From the NCBI RefSeq assembly GCF_900114545.1, contig NZ_FOTI01000021.1, positions 1-53,206 on the forward strand: a stretch of 53,206 bases of DNA. The letters run 5' to 3'. The stretch comes from Halanaerobium salsuginis (GTDB lineage Bacteria > Bacillota > Halanaerobiia > Halanaerobiales > Halanaerobiaceae). Shown piece by piece: positions 45,082 through 53,206 of this stretch. The position numbers were made by a program, and so were the translations under genes. Below the pieces are notes generated by a model. It saw only the letters and a program-made list of their open reading frames with translations. It did not search any database and was not told the DNA's origin. Positions within the stretch are counted from its first letter, which is position 1, and every line of letters starts with the position of its first letter.

Positions 45082-45118
45082 ATTATTTTACTAATGTTAA
45101 ATTTATTAGTAAAATAAT
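45082..45118. promoter_or_regulatory. Palindromic operator between lysR and yeiH
   Basis: Perfect 14-bp inverted repeat ATTATTTTACTAAT / ATTAGTAAAATAAT (45082-45095 and 45105-45118) with a 9-bp centre. The inner part gives the T-N11-A symmetry of LysR boxes. Confidence 0.75.
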
Positions 45119-45162
45119 AGCTAAGTATAAATTAATTAATAAAAGTTTACAGGGAGGAAAAA

Positions 45163-46152
45163 ATGTCGTATTTAATATCATATTTAAAAGAAAATATTAA
45201 GGGGTTAACTTTAACAATTTTAATTGCTATCCTGGCTAACTACCTGGCAAAGTTAATCCCAAATCTAGGAGCAGTAACTTCTGCAATAATTCTAGGGTTT
45301 ATTCTTGGTAATTTAATTGATTTAAATGATAGTTATGGCCCGGGAGTTAAATTTGCCGAAAAGAAATTACTGGCAGCTGCTATTATGCTAATGGGAGTTA
45401 AATTACAATTAAATGTACTTAAAGAATTAGGCTTTACTTCTATTATGTTAATTATTTTCGTCGTAGCTTTAACTGTTTTTAGTGGTTTTATAATTGGTAA
45501 GTTGCTTGGACTTAATAACAAATTTGGACTTTTAATTGGGATTGGTAATGCAATCTGTGGTTCTTCAGCTATTGCAGCTTCAGCACCAGTAATTGGAAAT
45601 ACGGAAGAAGAAATTGGCCTTTCCGTTAGTGTAGTTAATTTATTGGGAACTATTGGTATTTTCACTTTGCCATTTCTAGCTAGATTAATTGGACTTAATA
45701 ATACAAATAGCGGTTTGCTAATTGGAACTACTCTTCAGGCAACAGGTCAAGTAGTAGCAGCTGGTTTCTCAGTTAACGACTTAGTGGGCAGAATCGCCAC
45801 AATTGTTAAAATGGGAAGAATTTTGATGTTAGGACCAGTTGTAGTACTTTTAAGTTTATTATTTAATGACAAGTCTAAGAGTAAACAAGCAAAAGTTAAA
45901 ATACCGACTTTTATTATTGGATTTTTAATTCTGGGTATTTTAGCATCTTTAAACTTAATTCCCAATCTTTTAATTGATTATTTAAAAATAATTAGTCACT
46001 TATTATTAATTACTGCTATGGCAGCAATTGGCTTAAAAATTAAAATTTCTGCTCTACTTAAGCAGGGCCCAAAAACCCTCTTAGTAGGATTGGGAACAGC
46101 CTGGATTCAGGTTGCAGGTGCAGCTTTACTAGTCATCTTATTTTTCAAATAA
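45163..46152 (+). CDS. YeiH-family (UPF0324) putative sulfate exporter
   Basis: 329 residues, about 10 transmembrane helices. Conserved LGAVTSAIILGFILGN (about 28-43), AAAIMLMGVKLQLNVLKELG and GIGNAICGSSAIAASAPVIG (about 125-144) mark the YeiH/PSE family. Members have been proposed to export sulfate or sulfonate-derived ions; the evidence is limited. ATG at 45163 with AGGGAGG. It is adjacent to a divergent LysR regulator, the usual pairing for this family. A terminator follows and is shared with nifJ on the other strand. Confidence 0.9.
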   Translation: MSYLISYLKENIKGLTLTILIAILANYLAKLIPNLGAVTSAIILGFILGNLIDLNDSYGPGVKFAEKKLLAAAIMLMGVKLQLNVLKELGFTSIMLIIFVVALTVFSGFIIGKLLGLNNKFGLLIGIGNAICGSSAIAASAPVIGNTEEEIGLSVSVVNLLGTIGIFTLPFLARLIGLNNTNSGLLIGTTLQATGQVVAAGFSVNDLVGRIATIVKMGRILMLGPVVVLLSLLFNDKSKSKQAKVKIPTFIIGFLILGILASLNLIPNLLIDYLKIISHLLLITAMAAIGLKIKISALLKQGPKTLLVGLGTAWIQVAGAALLVILFFK

Positions 46153-46172
46153 AATAAATATTTTAAAGCATA

Positions 46173-46206
46173 AAAAAAAGGTAGCGGCGTCCCGCTACCT
46201 TTTTTA
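46173..46206. terminator. Bidirectional terminator, yeiH / nifJ
   Basis: GGTAGCGG, loop CGTC, CCGCTACC with A and T runs on the two sides, between convergent genes. Confidence 0.92.
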
Positions 46207-46224
46207 TTTATTTTTATAGAAGTA

Positions 46225-49200
46225 TTATTCTTCTTCCGGAGCATAAGCTGCTTCAAGACGTTTATAAGATTCATAACGTTCTTTAGCATCTTGTTCAGAG
46301 CGTTCAAATAATTCTTCAGCAATTTCAGGGAATGTTTTCTGTAAGGAAGCAAAACGTACTTCACTAAGAATAAAGTCTCTGAAACTACCTGTAGGTGCTT
46401 TTGAATCCAGACTAAATGGATTCTTACCTGCTTTTTTAAGTTCAGGATTGAAACGGAATAAGTGCCAGTATCCTGCTTTAACAGCATCTTTTTCCTGAGA
46501 TACACTGCAACCCATACCTTTTTTAAGTCCATGTGAAATACAGGGAGCATAAGCAATAATAATGGAAGGTCCATCATAAGCTTCAGCTTCTGCAATAGCC
46601 TTAATGGCCTGATTCATATTAGCACCCAGAGAAATCTGAGCAACATATACATAACCATAAGTCATAGCCATTTGGCCTAAGTCTTTCTTCTTAATCTTCT
46701 TACCAGAAGCAGCAAATTTAGCAGCTGCAGCAGTAGGAGTAGCTTTAGAAGATTGACCACCGGTATTAGAGTAAACTTCTGTATCAAAGATCAGAACATT
46801 TACATCATCACCAGAAGCAATTACATGGTCTAAACCGCCATAGCCAATATCATAGGCCCAGCCGTCTCCACCAATAATCCACTGAGACTTTTTAGTCATA
46901 AATTCTTTTCTATCAACAATCTCAGCAATTACTTCGTTGTCACTATATTTAGCCAGCAAAGGCATCATTTCTTTTTTAATTTCCTGTGTCTTTTCTCCAT
47001 CTTTGAAGTTAGCCAGGAATTCTTTCATTAACTCTGTTAATTTAGCATCCAGATCTAAGTCAATTGCTTCTTTCATTAGATCAGAAATTTTAGCTCTAAT
47101 TTGTTGATTAGCTAAATACATACCATATCCATATTCGGCATTATCTTCGAATAAGGAGTTAGCCCAGGCAGGACCATGTCCTTCTGGATTAGTTGTATAA
47201 ACAGATACTGGTGCAGAACCACCCCAGATTGAAGAACAACCTGTTGCATTAGCAATCAACATTCTATCACCAAATAACTGAGTTACTAACTTAGCATAAG
47301 CAGTTTCTCCACAACCAGCACAAGCTCCATGGAACTCAAGTAGTGGCTGTTGGAATTGACTACCTTTAATGTTAACTGGATCCATTAGGTCATCTTTAAC
47401 AGTTATTTCGTTAATAGCATAATCCCAGTTATCTGCTTCTTGTTCTGCCATCTTAGCAAATGGTTCCATTTCAAGAGCATTAACAGGACAAACATCAGCA
47501 CAAACTCCACAACCTGTACAATCATAAGGACTTACCTGAATCTTGTATTGTAAACCTTCTAATTGTTTGCCACGAGCATCAAGAGTAGTAAATCCTTCTG
47601 GCGCATTAGCAGCTTCTTCTTCATCAAGTAAGAAAGGTCTGATAACGGCATGAGGACAAGCTAATGAACATTGGTTACACTGAATACAGGTATCAAAGTC
47701 CCAATCAGGAACATTAATAGCAATTCCACGTTTTTCGTATTTAGAAAGTCCAGGAGGGAAGTGGCCATCTTCACGACCAACAAAAGTGCTAACAGGTAAA
47801 TCATCACCTTGTTGAGCATTAACAACTTCCAGAACTTCTTTGACAAATTCAGGTTTTTCTTCAGTTTCTACTTCAGCTTCAGCTTCAGCATTTGCCCAAT
47901 CAGCAGGCACATCAATTTTAACTAAAGCATCAAGAGCCTTATCAACTGCTTTATAGTTCATTTCAACAATCTTATCTCCCTTATGACCATAAGTTTTCTT
48001 AATGGCATCTTTGAGATATTTAACAGCATCATCAACAGGAATAATGTCAGCTAGTTTAAAGAAAGCAGTCTGCATTACCATGTTAATTCTACCACCGAGA
48101 CCAACTTCCTGAGCAATCTTTACACCATCAATGGTATAAAATTTAATATCATTTTCAGCAATATATTTTTTCATTTCAGCTGGAAGTTTGGCAGCTAATT
48201 CATCCTCTGACCAGGTACAGTTAAGAAGGAAAGTTCCCCCTTTTCTGAGATCAGAAACCATATCAAAGTTTTCAACATATGATTCTTTATGACAGGCTAC
48301 ATAATCAGCTTCATCAATTAAATATGTAGATTTAATTGGTTGATCACCAAATCTTAAGTGAGATACTGTAACTCCACCAGATTTTTTAGAATCATAGGAG
48401 AAATAAGCCTGTGCATATTTGTCAGTATTATCACCAATGATTTTAACTGCATTTTTATTAGCACCAACGGTACCATCGGAACCAAAGCCCCAGAATTTAC
48501 AGCGAGCTGTACCTGCTGGTGAAGTATTAATATAATCCTTAGGTTCAAGATTAGTATTAGTTACATCATCTTTAATTGCTAAAGTAAAGTTATTTTTAGG
48601 TTTATCTTCTTTCAGATTATCAAAGACAGCTTTGATGTGAGTAGGAGTTGTATCCTTAGAACTCAAACCATAACGACCTCCAACAATTACAGGACGTTTT
48701 TCTTTATCATAAAAGAGAGCTCTTACATCTTCATAAAGTGGTTCCCCTACTGCACCAGGTTCTTTTGTCCTGTCAAGCACAGCAATCTTCTCAGCAGTTT
48801 CTGGAAGAGCCTTCATGAAGTATTTTTCGGAAAATGGACGATAAAGTCTTACTTTAATCAGACCAATTTTTTCTCCTTGTTCAACTAAGTATTTAACTGT
48901 TTCTTCAATAGTATCAGTTACAGAACCCATCGCTACAACTACATATTTAGCATCTTCTGCTCCAATATAGTTAAAAGGATGATATTCTCTACCAGTTAAT
49001 TTGGATATTTCCGCCATATAATCTTCTACAATATCGGGAACTGCTTCATAAAAACTATTAGCAGCTTCGCGAGCTTGGAAGAAGATATCAGGATTTTGAG
49101 CTGTACCCATTGTTACAGGGCGTTCAGGATTTAGAGCTCTGTGTCTAAATTCACTGACTTTGCCATAATCAACTAATTCTGCCAGATCTTCATAATCTAA

Positions 49201-49755
49201 AACTTCAATTTTTTGATATTCATGAGATGTTCTAAAACCATCAAAGAAATGGACAAATGGTACACTTGATTTAATTGATGCTAGATGAGCAACACCAGCT
49301 AAATCCATAACTTCCTGCACACTACCGGAAGCTAACATAGCAGTACCTGTTTGTCTAGCAGCCATTACATCAGAGTGATCACCAAAAATTGATAAAGCAT
49401 GAGTAGCAACAGTACGTGCACTAACATGAAAAACGCCAGGTAATAATTCACCGGCAATTTTATACATATTAGGCAGCATTAATAATAATCCCTGAGAAGC
49501 TGTAAAAGTAGTTGTCAAAGCTCCTGCCACCAGAGAACCGTGTACTGCACCAGATGCTCCTCCCTCAGACTGCATTTCAGTCAATTTAACTTCTTGATCG
49601 AAAATATTTTTACGACCATTAGCGCTCCAGGCATCAACTAATTCAGCCATTGGAGATGAAGGAGTAATAGGATAGATAGCTGCTACGTCTGTAAAAGCAT
49701 ACGCTACATGAGCTGCAGCAGTGTTTCCATCCATGGTCTTCATTTTCTTTGCCAT
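46225..49755 (-). CDS. nifJ: Pyruvate:ferredoxin (flavodoxin) oxidoreductase
   Basis: 1176 residues, the single-chain homodimeric form. Domain I (about 1-250) has the substrate region YPITPSSPMAE. Two [4Fe-4S] ferredoxin clusters are CIQCNQCSLACP (near 688) and CTGCGVCADVCP (near 746). The TPP part has CAGCGETAYAKL (near 811), NATGCSSIWGG, and the GDGWAYDIGYGGLDH motif near 968. Oxidises pyruvate to acetyl-CoA, CO2 and reduced ferredoxin, feeding hydrogen or acetate formation. Acidic Glu-rich stretch near 635-660. ATG at 49755 with GGAGGG. The promoter carries a Rex-like site. Confidence 0.98.
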   Translation of the reverse strand: MAKKMKTMDGNTAAAHVAYAFTDVAAIYPITPSSPMAELVDAWSANGRKNIFDQEVKLTEMQSEGGASGAVHGSLVAGALTTTFTASQGLLLMLPNMYKIAGELLPGVFHVSARTVATHALSIFGDHSDVMAARQTGTAMLASGSVQEVMDLAGVAHLASIKSSVPFVHFFDGFRTSHEYQKIEVLDYEDLAELVDYGKVSEFRHRALNPERPVTMGTAQNPDIFFQAREAANSFYEAVPDIVEDYMAEISKLTGREYHPFNYIGAEDAKYVVVAMGSVTDTIEETVKYLVEQGEKIGLIKVRLYRPFSEKYFMKALPETAEKIAVLDRTKEPGAVGEPLYEDVRALFYDKEKRPVIVGGRYGLSSKDTTPTHIKAVFDNLKEDKPKNNFTLAIKDDVTNTNLEPKDYINTSPAGTARCKFWGFGSDGTVGANKNAVKIIGDNTDKYAQAYFSYDSKKSGGVTVSHLRFGDQPIKSTYLIDEADYVACHKESYVENFDMVSDLRKGGTFLLNCTWSEDELAAKLPAEMKKYIAENDIKFYTIDGVKIAQEVGLGGRINMVMQTAFFKLADIIPVDDAVKYLKDAIKKTYGHKGDKIVEMNYKAVDKALDALVKIDVPADWANAEAEAEVETEEKPEFVKEVLEVVNAQQGDDLPVSTFVGREDGHFPPGLSKYEKRGIAINVPDWDFDTCIQCNQCSLACPHAVIRPFLLDEEEAANAPEGFTTLDARGKQLEGLQYKIQVSPYDCTGCGVCADVCPVNALEMEPFAKMAEQEADNWDYAINEITVKDDLMDPVNIKGSQFQQPLLEFHGACAGCGETAYAKLVTQLFGDRMLIANATGCSSIWGGSAPVSVYTTNPEGHGPAWANSLFEDNAEYGYGMYLANQQIRAKISDLMKEAIDLDLDAKLTELMKEFLANFKDGEKTQEIKKEMMPLLAKYSDNEVIAEIVDRKEFMTKKSQWIIGGDGWAYDIGYGGLDHVIASGDDVNVLIFDTEVYSNTGGQSSKATPTAAAAKFAASGKKIKKKDLGQMAMTYGYVYVAQISLGANMNQAIKAIAEAEAYDGPSIIIAYAPCISHGLKKGMGCSVSQEKDAVKAGYWHLFRFNPELKKAGKNPFSLDSKAPTGSFRDFILSEVRFASLQKTFPEIAEELFERSEQDAKERYESYKRLEAAYAPEEE

Positions 49756-49810
49756 TATAACTTTCCCTCCTATTAATAAGGTAAATTTTTTATTATTTAT
49801 TTCCTCTTTT

Positions 49811-49850
49811 AGTATAATACTTTACAATTGTGCTGTCAAATATTTCACAT
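49811..49850 (-). promoter_or_regulatory. nifJ promoter with overlapping Rex-like operator
   Basis: TTGACA (49834-49839), 17-bp spacer, TATACT (49811-49816). The plus-strand 49833-49850 reads CTGTCAAATATTTCACAT, which agrees with the Rex consensus TTGTGAAATATTTCACAA at 15 of 18 bases and covers the -35 box. Confidence 0.75.
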
Positions 49851-50021
49851 CTTTTAAACAGCTTTTTCCGGTATTCTAAATTGTTAGAATTCTTCAACTA
49901 TAATCAGCTGTTAAAGCAGGTCAATAAAGGCTTTAAATTATTTACTGTTAATTAATAAATTAATCATTTTATACCTATTGTAAAAAAAATCACATTCTTG
50001 ATAAAAGAAAATAAGTTAGTC

Positions 50022-50078
50022 AAAAAGAGACTTTCCAATAATTAATATTAACTATATTTTTAGCTGAAAAGTCTCTTT
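50022..50078 (-). terminator. ugd terminator, long loop
   Basis: AAAGAGACTTT and AAAGTCTCTTT arms separated by about 30 nt, then T5 on the minus strand. The long-loop design resembles the trxB terminator. Confidence 0.7.
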
Positions 50079-50095
50079 AATTAGTCTGTCTTTAA

Positions 50096-51262
50096 TTAAT
50101 TATTATTAAATAAATCTCTAGTATATACTTTTTCTGCTACATCTTTAATTTCAGCAGCCATTCGATTAGTAATAATTATATCTGATTCTGCTTTAAAATC
50201 AGCTAGATTATTTACTACTCGCGAATTATAAAAGTCTTCTTCCTTTAATGTTGGCTCATAAACAATAACTTCAATTCCTTTTGCTTTAATTCTTTTCATA
50301 ACTCCCTGGACTGAGGACTGACGGAAATTATCTGAATTCTTTTTCATAGTTAAACGATAAACACCAACAATTTTAGGGTGCTGTTCAATAATCATATCAG
50401 CCACATGGTCCTTCCTGGTTCGATTGGCATCCACTATAGCCTGCATTATATTGTTAGGAACATCTTTATAATTAGCTAATAGCTGTTTGGTATCTTTCGG
50501 GAGACAATATCCTCCATAACCAAAAGACGGATTATTATAATGGTCACCAATTCGTGGATCGAGCCCTACTCCCTGAATTATTTGTTTAGTATTTAGATTT
50601 CTCAATTCGGCATAAGTATCTAATTCATTAAAGAAAGCAACCCGCATTGCTAAATATGTATTGGCAAATAGTTTAATTGCTTCTGCTTCTGTGGAATCAG
50701 TGTACAATACTGGAATATCTTCTTTAATTGCTCCCTCTTTAAGTAAATTAGCAAATTTTTCAGCTCTTCGAGACTGCTCACCTACAATAATCCGAGATGG
50801 ATATAAATTATCATAAAGCGCCTTACCCTCTCGTAAAAATTCTGGTGAAAAAATAATATTTTGTGTATCAAATCTTTCTCTTAATTCTGCTGTATAACCA
50901 ACTGGTACTGTAGATTTAATAATCATAACTGCATCTTCATTAAATGATAAAACATTGGCTACTACAGCCTCTACAGTTCTTGTATTAAAATAGTTTTGTT
51001 CTGGATCATAATTAGTTGGAGTAGCAATTATTACATAATCTGCTTCTCGATAAGCTTTTAAAGCATCAGTTGTAGCTCGCAAATTGAGCTCATGATTAGC
51101 TAAATAATCTTCAAGCTCACTATCAACTATTGGTGATTGACCCTGATTTATCTGCTCTACTTTTTCTTCAATTACATCAACAGCGATTACTTCATGGTTC
51201 TGGGCCAGCAGCACTGCATTCGATAATCCAACATAACCTGCCCCTGCAACAGTAATTTTCAT
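50096..51262 (-). CDS. ugd: UDP-glucose 6-dehydrogenase-type nucleotide sugar dehydrogenase
   Basis: 388 residues, the length of short bacterial Ugd enzymes. NAD-binding [20 protein letters not shown] (about 2-21), [11 protein letters not shown] (near 115), [14 protein letters not shown] (about 140-153) and the catalytic Cys in [16 protein letters not shown] (near 250) are present. A C-terminal UDP-binding domain has [19 protein letters not shown]. Oxidises UDP-glucose to UDP-glucuronate for envelope polysaccharide. ATG at 51262 with AAGGAG. Monocistronic; a Wzz fragment 1.5 kb away suggests a former polysaccharide locus. Confidence 0.93.
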   Translation of the reverse strand: MKITVAGAGYVGLSNAVLLAQNHEVIAVDVIEEKVEQINQGQSPIVDSELEDYLANHELNLRATTDALKAYREADYVIIATPTNYDPEQNYFNTRTVEAVVANVLSFNEDAVMIIKSTVPVGYTAELRERFDTQNIIFSPEFLREGKALYDNLYPSRIIVGEQSRRAEKFANLLKEGAIKEDIPVLYTDSTEAEAIKLFANTYLAMRVAFFNELDTYAELRNLNTKQIIQGVGLDPRIGDHYNNPSFGYGGYCLPKDTKQLLANYKDVPNNIMQAIVDANRTRKDHVADMIIEQHPKIVGVYRLTMKKNSDNFRQSSVQGVMKRIKAKGIEVIVYEPTLKEEDFYNSRVVNNLADFKAESDIIITNRMAAEIKDVAEKVYTRDLFNNN

Positions 51263-51475
51263 CTTATCAGACTCCTTAAGTCATATTCATATTAAGTATA
51301 ATTCATCAAATTAATTTTATTACAAAGAACACTAAGATTCAACTCCAGTCAAAAAGATCTCACAATTAAAATAAATAAACTTTAGGTAGTCAATTAAAGC
51401 AGGAATTTAGTTAATCAGCGCTAAGTTTATATATATGACTAAAATAATCAACAATCTAGATAGAAAGGATGAATT

Positions 51476-52756
51476 ATGGAATACTCAAAGCAGATTAAAG
51501 CATTAGTTAATTACATAAGACAGGCTGAAACTAAGGCAGCTGACTTTAAACTAGGTCTAGAATTTGAAAATCTTGTCCTCAATCAAGATTTAACTGCTGT
51601 TAGTTATAGAGGAGAACATGGTATAAGCTCAATTTTGGAAAAATTATCAGTTAATAACTGGCAAAAAATTTATGAAGCTAAAAACTTAATTGCTCTCCAG
51701 AAAGATAATTGCACAATCACTCTCGAACCAGGAGGACAGCTAGAACTAAGTATTAGTCCTTATCAAAGTTTAAAGAAAATAGAAAAAATTTATTTAGCTT
51801 TCTGGCAGGAAATAAAACCTATTTTACAGGAAAATAAGCAAATATTGATGGCGGTTGGTTATCAACCGATAACTAAGATTAGTGAAATACCATTACTGCC
51901 TAAAAAACGCTATCATTATATGTATAAATATTTTAATAATAAAGGTGAGTTTGCTCATCATATGATGAAAGGGACAGCTTCTCTCCAATTAAGTATTGAT
52001 TATGAAGATGAAGCAGATTATCAGAAAAAGATAAGAGCTGCTTATTTTTTAACACCTATGATTTATTACTTATTCGATAATACAGCCTTTTTCTCCAGCA
52101 AAATAACTTCTGGGCCTAGTGTCAGAGCTAATATATGGTCTCACTGTGACAGTAATCGTTCTGGCATTATTAATGGTGTTTTTTCTGAGAATTTCAGCTA
52201 TAAAAGTTATGCTGAATATATTTTGAATACACCTGCTATTATTGATAAAGACAATAATAAATTAGTCTATAGTAAAGAGACTTTGATTAAAGATCTGATG
52301 AAAAATAATAACTCTCAGCAGATTGAACACTATCTCTCTATGGTTTTCCCTGACATCAGAACTAAAAAATATATTGAAATTAGAACAGCTGATGCTGTGC
52401 CTTATCCTTATAATTTTGCTTTTGCAGCCTTGTTAAAGGGGCTTTTTTATCAAAAAGAAAATCTCAATTATCTTTATCAAGAATCATTAAAATATAATCA
52501 AGCTGAATTCTTGGATTTTAAAAATAAAATGTTATCAAATAATAGTTATCAGACCAGAAAAGCTCTAATTAGTCTATTAATTGAAAAAGCTGCCAGTGGA
52601 TTACCAGCTGTTGAGTCAGCCTATCTAGACCCGCTTAAAGATATCCAACAGCAGTATGGTAATTTTAAAAACAAAACACTAGCTTTATTTAAAGAAAAAA
52701 TTAATAAAAAATCAGCTCTTCAGTGGTGTATTTTAGATAATAAAACCTGCTCTTGA
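51476..52756 (+). CDS. Glutamate-cysteine ligase-like protein (GCS2 family)
   Basis: 426 residues. GLEFENLVL (about 27-35) supplies the metal-binding Glu region. EPGGQLELSISPYQSL (about 85-100) and MMKGTASLQLSIDYEDE (about 161-177) are typical of the plant-type/EgtA-like GCS2 fold. SGPSVRANIW and RTADAVP follow further down. It should ligate Glu and Cys to gamma-glutamylcysteine, though related GCS2 ligases use other amines. No glutathione synthetase is nearby. ATG at 51476 after AGAAAGGATGAA. The stop codon lies inside the terminator hairpin. Confidence 0.87.
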   Translation: MEYSKQIKALVNYIRQAETKAADFKLGLEFENLVLNQDLTAVSYRGEHGISSILEKLSVNNWQKIYEAKNLIALQKDNCTITLEPGGQLELSISPYQSLKKIEKIYLAFWQEIKPILQENKQILMAVGYQPITKISEIPLLPKKRYHYMYKYFNNKGEFAHHMMKGTASLQLSIDYEDEADYQKKIRAAYFLTPMIYYLFDNTAFFSSKITSGPSVRANIWSHCDSNRSGIINGVFSENFSYKSYAEYILNTPAIIDKDNNKLVYSKETLIKDLMKNNNSQQIEHYLSMVFPDIRTKKYIEIRTADAVPYPYNFAFAALLKGLFYQKENLNYLYQESLKYNQAEFLDFKNKMLSNNSYQTRKALISLLIEKAASGLPAVESAYLDPLKDIQQQYGNFKNKTLALFKEKINKKSALQWCILDNKTCS

Positions 52757-52771
52757 TCAAGAGCAGGTTTT
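52742..52771 (+). terminator. Terminator overlapping the end of the GCS2 gene
   Basis: Perfect palindrome AAAACCTGCTCTTGA plus its complement; the TGA stop (52754-52756) lies at its centre. Confidence 0.9.
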
Positions 52772-52779
52772 ATTATCTA

Positions 52780-52882
52780 CTATTCTGACTTAATAAACTC
52801 AGTAAAAAACATTATAAATATAGCTAGCATAAAAGCAAGTACTGCTGCAATAACTAAATTTAATTTTAAATTAGGGTTGTAT
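52780..52882 (-). pseudogene. C-terminal fragment of a Wzz-type chain-length determinant
   Basis: About 32 codons read PNLKLNLVIAAVLAFMLAI, then FIMFFTEFIKSE and a TAG stop. This is the typical end of Wzz/GNVR chain-length proteins: a Pro-Asn entry to the last transmembrane helix plus a short basic tail. The frame is broken upstream by a TAA, and the ISL3-type element begins about there. No start codon or upstream domain remains. Most likely the tail of a polysaccharide gene cut off by the insertion. Confidence 0.6.
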
Positions 52883-52935
52883 AATTAATGTTGTGAAGAA
52901 AAAACTGTAAATCTAAAAATATCTAAATAAAAAAG

Positions 52936-53005
52936 GCATTTGCCTGGCTCCGTTGAATTAAATAGTTACAACACCAAAAATTCAATAAAGGAGTCAAGCA
53001 AATGC
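52936..53005 (+). promoter_or_regulatory. Hairpin covering the ISL3 transposase SD and start codon
   Basis: Arms GCATTTGCCTGGCTCC (52936-52951) and GGAGTCAAGCAAATGC (52990-53005) pair at 14 of 16 positions. GTTGAATT and AATTCAAT add 8 more pairs. The 3' arm holds GGAG and the ATG (53002-53004), so the folded mRNA would block translation. Confidence 0.7.
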
Positions 53006-53206
53006 ATAATAATCTTATCACAGATTTAATGGATTTACCAGACCTAGTTGCAACAGATTTAATTAAAACGGAGGAATATTTAGTTTTTGTAGCTGACTAT
53101 AAAATAGATCATGTTAAATGTCCTGTCTGCGGCAAAAAAGCAGAAAAGATTCATGATAGAAAAACTCAAATGATTCAGGATACTTCTCTTCGAGATAAAA
53201 AAACAG
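53002..53206 (+). CDS. ISL3-family transposase, N-terminal part (cut by window edge)
   Basis: 68 codons present. The sequence begins MHNNLITDLMDLPDL, and a zinc-binding pair CPVCGKKAEKIHDRKTQ lies near residues 41-57, followed by MIQDTSLRDKKT. This Cys-rich N terminus ahead of a DDE domain is characteristic of ISL3 transposases; the catalytic residues lie outside the window. ATG at 53002 behind AAGGAG. Whether the element is intact cannot be judged here. Confidence 0.85.
   Translation, partial: MHNNLITDLMDLPDLVATDLIKTEEYLVFVADYKIDHVKCPVCGKKAEKIHDRKTQMIQDTSLRDKKT

Larger units (their letters stand above)
49756..50095. other. nifJ upstream region
   Basis: 340 bp holding the nifJ promoter and Rex-like site (49811-49850) and the ugd terminator (50022-50078). 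No gene is evident in the AT-rich middle part. Confidence 0.5.
52878..53206 (+). mobile_element. Left part of an ISL3-family insertion sequence (cut by window edge)
   Basis: The transposase start is visible; the terminal repeat could not be placed exactly. The left end is set near 52878 because the Wzz fragment loses its frame there. A large hairpin (52936-53005) precedes and includes the transposase start. Confidence 0.6.

Overview
The window comes from a low-GC, strictly anaerobic, diderm Firmicute. It looks like Halanaerobiales, probably Halanaerobium; that is an inference from gene content and sequence style, not from a database search. The support is: pyruvate:ferredoxin oxidoreductase and the redox repressor Rex (fermentative anaerobe); apolipoprotein N-acyltransferase and a Skp/OmpH-like exported protein (outer membrane); Bacillus/Clostridium-type chromosomal synteny, large Firmicute SRP RNA and T-box leaders. 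Start sites are often GTG or TTG behind strong Shine-Dalgarno (SD) sequences. Several computed starts lie inside the SD itself, and I moved those starts downstream.

Layout. (1) 1-2500: aromatic amino acid genes aroF (cut by the window edge) and pheA, each behind its own T-box leader. (2) 2546-4038: a complete IS4-type insertion sequence with 11-bp target duplication, sitting between pheA and a sodium:solute symporter. (3) 4040-6510: symporter, small membrane partner and niaR repressor, linked by a shared operator-like word. (4) 6600-13100: small exported protein, methyltransferase, lone rpsD, then a LysM/5'-nucleotidase C-domain protein, sensor kinase, response regulator and AraC regulator in one direction. 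(5) 13443-30660: the housekeeping core: rlmH, walJ, rex, metG, rsmI, trmN6-like, yabA, ricT, holB, darA, tmk, trxB, guaB, recR, ebfC, dnaX, SRP RNA, two tRNA-Ser, tadA and tRNA-Arg(ACG). This matches the order around dnaX-tmk-metS in Bacillus. (6) 30777-36980: a mannose-family PTS operon (EIIA, B, C, D) with two sugar-phosphate isomerases and a GntR repressor. (7) 36984-43920: FapA, a PAS-only protein, an HD-GYP protein, lnt, and an MgtC-like protein. (8) 44054-49850: LysR with a divergent YeiH-type transporter, and nifJ under a promoter with a Rex-like site. (9) 50096-53206: ugd, a GCS2-type ligase, a Wzz fragment, and the start of an ISL3-type element running off the window.

How the genes work together. 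Tyr and Phe starvation are read separately by the two T-boxes. NADH/NAD+ is probably read by Rex at the pyruvate oxidoreductase promoter. NiaR probably links NAD precursor supply to uptake. The PTS cluster feeds imported hexose phosphate to fructose-6-phosphate and glucose-6-phosphate. The core block joins replication clamp loading (dnaX, holB, yabA), recombination (recR, ebfC), nucleotide supply (tmk, guaB), c-di-AMP sensing (darA) and tRNA/rRNA modification.

Most unusual: a T-box with a drastically shortened stem I; two unrelated insertion sequences whose transposase start is buried in a long hairpin (with a promoter inside the loop in one case, plus DnaA boxes); a tadA gene placed between its own substrate tRNA and a tRNA that overlaps its stop codon; two probable ATT start codons; and a degenerate kinase-like domain fused to a mannose-6-phosphate isomerase. 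No CRISPR array, prophage or rRNA gene was seen.
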